34,714 bases of DNA, from the NCBI GenBank assembly GCA_040905965.1, contig JBBDQP010000049.1, positions 1 to 34,714 on the forward strand, written 5' to 3'. Origin of the DNA: DATHWB01 sp040905965 (lineage in GTDB: Bacteria; Actinomycetota; Acidimicrobiia; Spongiisociales; ZC4RG35). The notes under the pieces were generated by a model that was not told the DNA's origin, made no database searches, and saw nothing but the letters and a program-made list of their open reading frames with translations. Positions 31,379 to 34,714 of the stretch are shown one piece after another. The stretch's first letter is position 1; each line of letters opens with the position of its first letter. Both the position numbers and the translations under genes were made by a program.

Positions 31379-33253
31379 TCAGAGGTGGCGGGCGTGCCAG
31401 TCGAGGATGGCTTCGAACCGTTGCCTGCGGTGCTTCGGACCACCGGAGCGTGTCAGTTCGTGGCTCTCATCGGGGAAGCGCAGCATCTCGGTCGGAACGC
31501 CGTTGCGCAGGAGGGCCATGAACCACTGCTCGCCCTGTTCGATCGGGCATCGGTAGTCGTTCTCGGAGTGGATCACCAGCGTCGGCGTCTTCACCTGATC
31601 CACGTATGCGAGCGGACTCTTCTCCCACCACGTTTCCCAGGCGTCCGGATAGTCCGCCTTGGTGTAGAACCGGGGGAAGGTCGCTCCGATGTCGGATGTG
31701 CCGGCGAAGCTGACGAAGTTCAACAGGGCCCTCTCGACCACGGCCGACTTCCATCGGTCCTCGTGGGCGGTGAGCCAGCCGGTCATGAAGCCGCCGTACG
31801 AGCCGCCCATCACTCCCAGCCGATCAGGATCGATGTGGGGATATCGCTGAAGCGCGGCTTCGACCACGTTGCCGATGTCTTCGGTGTCGACCACGCCCCA
31901 TCCGTCTCCGACGACAGCGGAGACATAGTCGAGCCCGCGCCCGGATGACCCGCGCGGATTGCACGCGATCACCGCGTACCCGGCGGCGGCGTAGATCTGG
32001 AACTCGTCGAAGAAGCCGAAGCCGTACTGGCTCGCCGGCCCCCCGTGGATGTTGACCAGCCCCGGGTAGGTCTCGCCTTCCGTGGGCAGGTAGACCCAGG
32101 CGTCGATTTCGACCCCACCAGATGGAACCTGGAAGTGGTGACCTTCGATGAAATCGAGGTCGTCGTTGAAGTTCGTGAGATCCTCTTCCGACCCGCTCGT
32201 CCACCGGACGAGCTTGCCCGGCTCGGTCATCTCGGACGCGGCGAATACAAGAGTTTCACCGTCCACGCTGTGGAACGAGGTGACGACGCGTTGGCCGGTC
32301 ACCAGATGGTGCACCGTCCCGTCCGGCACGACGCGGATGACGCCGGAACTGCCCCCGTCCTCGAGTGCCGTGAGCACGTCGTCGCCGACGAACAGCAGCC
32401 GGGACGGTCCGGCCGCAAGGGAGGTGCTGGACCGATCCAGGTGCTCGGTGAGGGATCGGAGCGTTCCGTCGGACTCGCGGCGCCACACGGTGGAGACGCC
32501 CGGCCAGTCCGTCGAGTCATCTCCGAGGAGATGGAGGGTGCCATCGGGGGCGTAGGCGGCGCAGAACCAGTTTCCTCGGGAGACGGCCGGTGTGATGTCG
32601 CCCGTTTCGACGTCGATCTCGACCACATCGGTTCCCGGTTCGAGTCCCCGCCCTTCGCTGCGATCGGTGAGGGCGACGATCTTCGACCCGTCCGGCGACC
32701 ATGCCGGCGTGCGCTCGTCGAAATCTCCAGGAGTCAGACAGCGCGATTCGGATCCGTCGACCGGCACCAGCCAGATGTGACGTCGTCGGTCGTGGGTCCA
32801 GCCGATGGTGTCGAACCGATACGGGACGGAGGTGACTCGACGGGGCTGCTTCTGCCGATCCTCCTCGCTCAGCTCAGACCACTCGTCGGTCCTCGTGATG
32901 GCGACTGCGGCGATGGTGGACCCGTCGGGGGACCATTCGAAACCTTCGACCCCGAGTTCGAATTCTGTGACGACCCGAGCCTCGCCGCCGGCGGCCGGAA
33001 TGACCGCGATCTGAGCTGCTTTGTCGACCTTCCTCAAGAACGCGATGTTGTCCCCATTTGGAGACCAACGCGGATGCGAGTCGCTGCCGCCCGTCGTGAA
33101 TCTGCGCGCCTCTCCGTCTCGGTGCATCCACAGATCCCGGTCGTATCGATCGCCGTCGAGATTCATCTGTGTCAGCGTGAAGACGACACGGCCGTCTGCG
33201 TGCACCTGCGGGTCTGACGGCACGCGTGCGCGTCCGAGATCGTCCGGTGTCAT
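31379..33253 (-). CDS. S9 family peptidase (acylaminoacyl-peptidase/prolyl-oligopeptidase type)
   Basis: A 624-residue protein with a seven-bladed beta-propeller built of PD40-like repeats (HPRWSPNGDNIAF, GFEWSPDGSTIA, TPAWSPDGSKI) up to about residue 370, then an alpha/beta hydrolase domain. The catalytic triad is Ser485 (GGSYGG), Asp566 (HSENDYR) and His598 (DESHEL). No signal peptide is seen, so it is cytoplasmic and probably degrades short or N-acylated peptides. ATG at 33253 has a strong AGGAGG eight bases upstream and is preferred to 33283. It is divergent from pgpA by 56 bases. Confidence 0.95.
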   Translation of the reverse strand: MTPDDLGRARVPSDPQVHADGRVVFTLTQMNLDGDRYDRDLWMHRDGEARRFTTGGSDSHPRWSPNGDNIAFLRKVDKAAQIAVIPAAGGEARVVTEFELGVEGFEWSPDGSTIAAVAITRTDEWSELSEEDRQKQPRRVTSVPYRFDTIGWTHDRRRHIWLVPVDGSESRCLTPGDFDERTPAWSPDGSKIVALTDRSEGRGLEPGTDVVEIDVETGDITPAVSRGNWFCAAYAPDGTLHLLGDDSTDWPGVSTVWRRESDGTLRSLTEHLDRSSTSLAAGPSRLLFVGDDVLTALEDGGSSGVIRVVPDGTVHHLVTGQRVVTSFHSVDGETLVFAASEMTEPGKLVRWTSGSEEDLTNFNDDLDFIEGHHFQVPSGGVEIDAWVYLPTEGETYPGLVNIHGGPASQYGFGFFDEFQIYAAAGYAVIACNPRGSSGRGLDYVSAVVGDGWGVVDTEDIGNVVEAALQRYPHIDPDRLGVMGGSYGGFMTGWLTAHEDRWKSAVVERALLNFVSFAGTSDIGATFPRFYTKADYPDAWETWWEKSPLAYVDQVKTPTLVIHSENDYRCPIEQGEQWFMALLRNGVPTEMLRFPDESHELTRSGGPKHRRQRFEAILDWHARHL

Positions 33254-33309
33254 CGAATCCTCCTGAGGTGTGCCCCCGGCCAATGTAACCCGGCCGGTAC
33301 TGTCGCCTG

Positions 33310-33768
33310 ATGCACCGCATCGTCGCTTCTTGGTTCGGGTCAGGACTCATTCTGGGTCGCCTGCGAGGTTCGCATGCCGGATCGGGGACCGTCGGTGGCG
33401 CTCTGGCATTGGTGATGAGCCTTGCAGTCGGCCGCATCGGGTTTCTCGCTCAGATCGGGGCGACGATCGTCGTGATCGGGCTCTCGGTGTGGTCGTCGGA
33501 TCGGTTCACCCACGACGAGGACGATCACGATCCGGGTTGGGTCGTCGTCGACGAGGCGGCAGGCACTTTCCTCGCAACGATCGGACTCGCCGGGGGCGGC
33601 GCTCTCGTCGCCTGGTTGGTGTTCCGGGCAGCCGACATTTTCAAGTCTGCCTTCCCGGGGGTCGCGGCCGCCGAGGGTCTGGCGGGGGGTGTCGGCGTCA
33701 CCGCCGACGATCTGGTTGCCGGTCTCTACGGTCTCGCCGCCGGGTGGGCTTTCGTGGCTGTCTTCTGA
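33310..33768 (+). CDS. pgpA: Phosphatidylglycerophosphatase A
   Basis: A 152-residue membrane protein with about four hydrophobic segments, removing the terminal phosphate of phosphatidylglycerophosphate to yield phosphatidylglycerol. The family landmarks are ASWFGSGL at the start, GTVGG, DHDPGWVVVDEAAG (acidic metal site), RAADIFK and GGVGVTADDLVAGL. The family's usual K-P after RxxDIxK is K-S here, a mild change. It is the first of three plus-strand genes; the next starts 36 bases on. Confidence 0.9.
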   Translation: MHRIVASWFGSGLILGRLRGSHAGSGTVGGALALVMSLAVGRIGFLAQIGATIVVIGLSVWSSDRFTHDEDDHDPGWVVVDEAAGTFLATIGLAGGGALVAWLVFRAADIFKSAFPGVAAAEGLAGGVGVTADDLVAGLYGLAAGWAFVAVF

Positions 33769-33804
33769 CTTGGTCCGTGGACCCGCAGCGGGCATCATCG
33801 GGTC

Positions 33805-34287
33805 ATGGCCCAGCAGCCCAACATCGAGCTCGATCCGTCCGACCGGCCCCGTGTGGTTCCGCGTCCGGATCATGCCCGTCGTTGGCGCCCGTCGGATCGC
33901 CCGGGAGTGATCACCTCTCCGGACCAGGTTCCGCATGGCGAAGGCTTCGGCACCCCGGGGCCCGACACCGGCTTTGCTCTCACTCTCATCGACCGGGCTG
34001 ACCTTCCCGAGCGATCCAAGGGTCTCGACAAGGTGCTCGCCGCGCTGATGGGCGCTCGGGCGGCGTCCTTCGGCCGGGCTCCGACGCCCGAAGACCTCGA
34101 AGTCGCCAAGCTCTTGTGCGGGATCGGCGAAACCCTTCCTGATTACCTGGTCGAGCGCCGGCGGAGGTGGGTCGACGCCACCGCGCACGAGAAGCCACCA
34201 GGTCGAACTGCGCTGGCGGAAGTCGGCCCTGATCTGCTTCGCGACCAGCCAGCCGCGGTTCGATCGCGGGTTTCGAAGCCAGAGTGA
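33805..34287 (+). CDS. Unrecognised 160-residue protein
   Basis: I do not recognise a named domain. The N-terminal half is Pro/Arg/Asp-rich with PRVVPRPDHARRWRPSDRPG and ITSPDQVPHGEGFGTPGPD and looks extended; from residue 55 a helical segment reads FALTLIDRADLP, then DKVLAALMGARAASFGRAPT, PEDLEVAKLLCGIG and RRRRWVDATAHEKP. There is no signal peptide or membrane helix. It is likely a soluble protein conserved in the organism's relatives, but that is inference. Its stop overlaps the thioesterase start by GTGA (34284-34287), so the two are coupled and may work together. Confidence 0.72.
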   Translation: MAQQPNIELDPSDRPRVVPRPDHARRWRPSDRPGVITSPDQVPHGEGFGTPGPDTGFALTLIDRADLPERSKGLDKVLAALMGARAASFGRAPTPEDLEVAKLLCGIGETLPDYLVERRRRWVDATAHEKPPGRTALAEVGPDLLRDQPAAVRSRVSKPE

Positions 34288-34714
34288 GTTTTCGAGCCAT
34301 CACGGGGACGGTCGTTCCGTTCCCCAACCCCGAACTGATCGCTCACATCCCCAGGGTCCATCTTCCCAACTGTTTCGGATGCGGTGCGGACAACGAGATC
34401 TGTCTCGGCATCGTCCCGGACTTCACGGACGACAAGGTCGTCGCCGACCTCGAGTTCCATCGCCGATTCGAAGGCGGACCGGGTCTCGTCCATGGCGGCG
34501 CCATCGCCGCCTTCTTCGACGATCTGATCGGCTTTGTGCCGATGACGCACATGCGCCCCGCCGTCACGGCCAACCTCAGCGTCAACTACCGCAAGCCGAT
34601 TCCGCTGGGCGTCACCATCCGCGGCGAGGCCTGGCTGACCAATTCGGAGGGCCGCAAACTGTGGTGCGAAGCCGTCGGCTACGCCCCGGACGGCACGATC
34701 CTCGTCGAGGTCAC
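34284..34714 (+). CDS. PaaI-type hotdog thioesterase, 3' end outside window
   Basis: The 143 visible residues form a hotdog-fold acyl-CoA thioesterase: LPNCFGCGADN near the start (the Cys-rich lead of this subfamily), then GLVHGGAIAAFFDDLIGF, which carries the Asp/Glu active site and central helix, and TANLSVNYRKPIPLG. The family hydrolyses acyl- or aryl-CoA thioesters. GTG at 34284 overlaps the upstream stop. The C-terminal strand is cut at the window end, so length cannot be compared. Confidence 0.87.
   Translation, partial: MSFRAITGTVVPFPNPELIAHIPRVHLPNCFGCGADNEICLGIVPDFTDDKVVADLEFHRRFEGGPGLVHGGAIAAFFDDLIGFVPMTHMRPAVTANLSVNYRKPIPLGVTIRGEAWLTNSEGRKLWCEAVGYAPDGTILVEV

Noticed and set aside
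32045..33217. Plus-strand 390-codon frame
   Set aside because: Fully antisense to the S9 peptidase, which has complete catalytic and propeller motifs.
1..34714. tRNA, rRNA, CRISPR array, transposase, phage or integrase genes
   Set aside because: Looked for on both strands; no cloverleaf, spaced direct repeats, DDE/recombinase motifs or phage structural genes were seen.

Overview
The window is high-GC, gene-dense bacterial DNA, most likely from an uncultured Actinomycetota (perhaps Acidimicrobiia-like). This rests on coenzyme F420 genes (a cofC/fbiD homologue and two luciferase-like F420-type oxidoreductases), a DUF2795 protein, a CadI/ArsI-ArsR pair of mycobacterial type, GTG starts and very short gene spacing. 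A run of exactly 100 N (8021-8120) marks a scaffold join. No rRNA, tRNA, CRISPR array, transposase or phage gene was seen. The lineage is an inference.

Layout. 1-3689: signalling operon with a PAS histidine kinase, a small Rcp1-type response regulator broken by a frameshift, and a REC-PAS-GGDEF-EAL c-di-GMP enzyme. 3813-6169: Tat-exported M23 peptidase facing an RnfD/UnbU-like membrane protein. 6327-8684: F420-type oxidoreductase, TM-helix channel-like protein running into the gap, and a SnoaL-like protein. 8692-10384: PadR regulator with its HAAS-type membrane partner. 10730-13521: MDR oxidoreductase facing a MerR-led operon (small CxxC protein, two SRPBCC proteins). 13668-16250: DUF2795, ADP-ribosylglycohydrolase, a decayed patch (PLP-decarboxylase remnant and broken TetR), DUF302.

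16534-24683: NYN-LOTUS RNA-binding/nuclease-like protein, acyl-CoA dehydrogenase, spermidine-synthase-like membrane fusion with a DHA2 MFS pump, a second MFS protein, then an OsmC-GNAT fusion translationally coupled to a PrmC-like methyltransferase. 24662-28159: glycerate kinase, divergent cadI/arsR with operator-like dyads, LmbE deacetylase, cofC. 28224-34714: F420-type oxidoreductase, UspA, serA, S9 peptidase, pgpA, an unrecognised protein and a hotdog thioesterase cut by the window end.

The least explained structure is in the non-coding DNA. Two palindromic repeat families each occur twice. One is a 58-bp element (52/58 identical between copies) placed between convergent genes at 11692-11749 and 26730-26787, and its right edge is exactly the stop codon of the minus-strand gene both times. 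The other is a 110-120 bp long-hairpin element (10501-10610 and 17569-17685) with arms of about 30 bp, one copy starting at the base after a stop codon. Both look like dispersed, structured, probably mobile or formerly mobile elements associated with gene ends and intergenic gaps.
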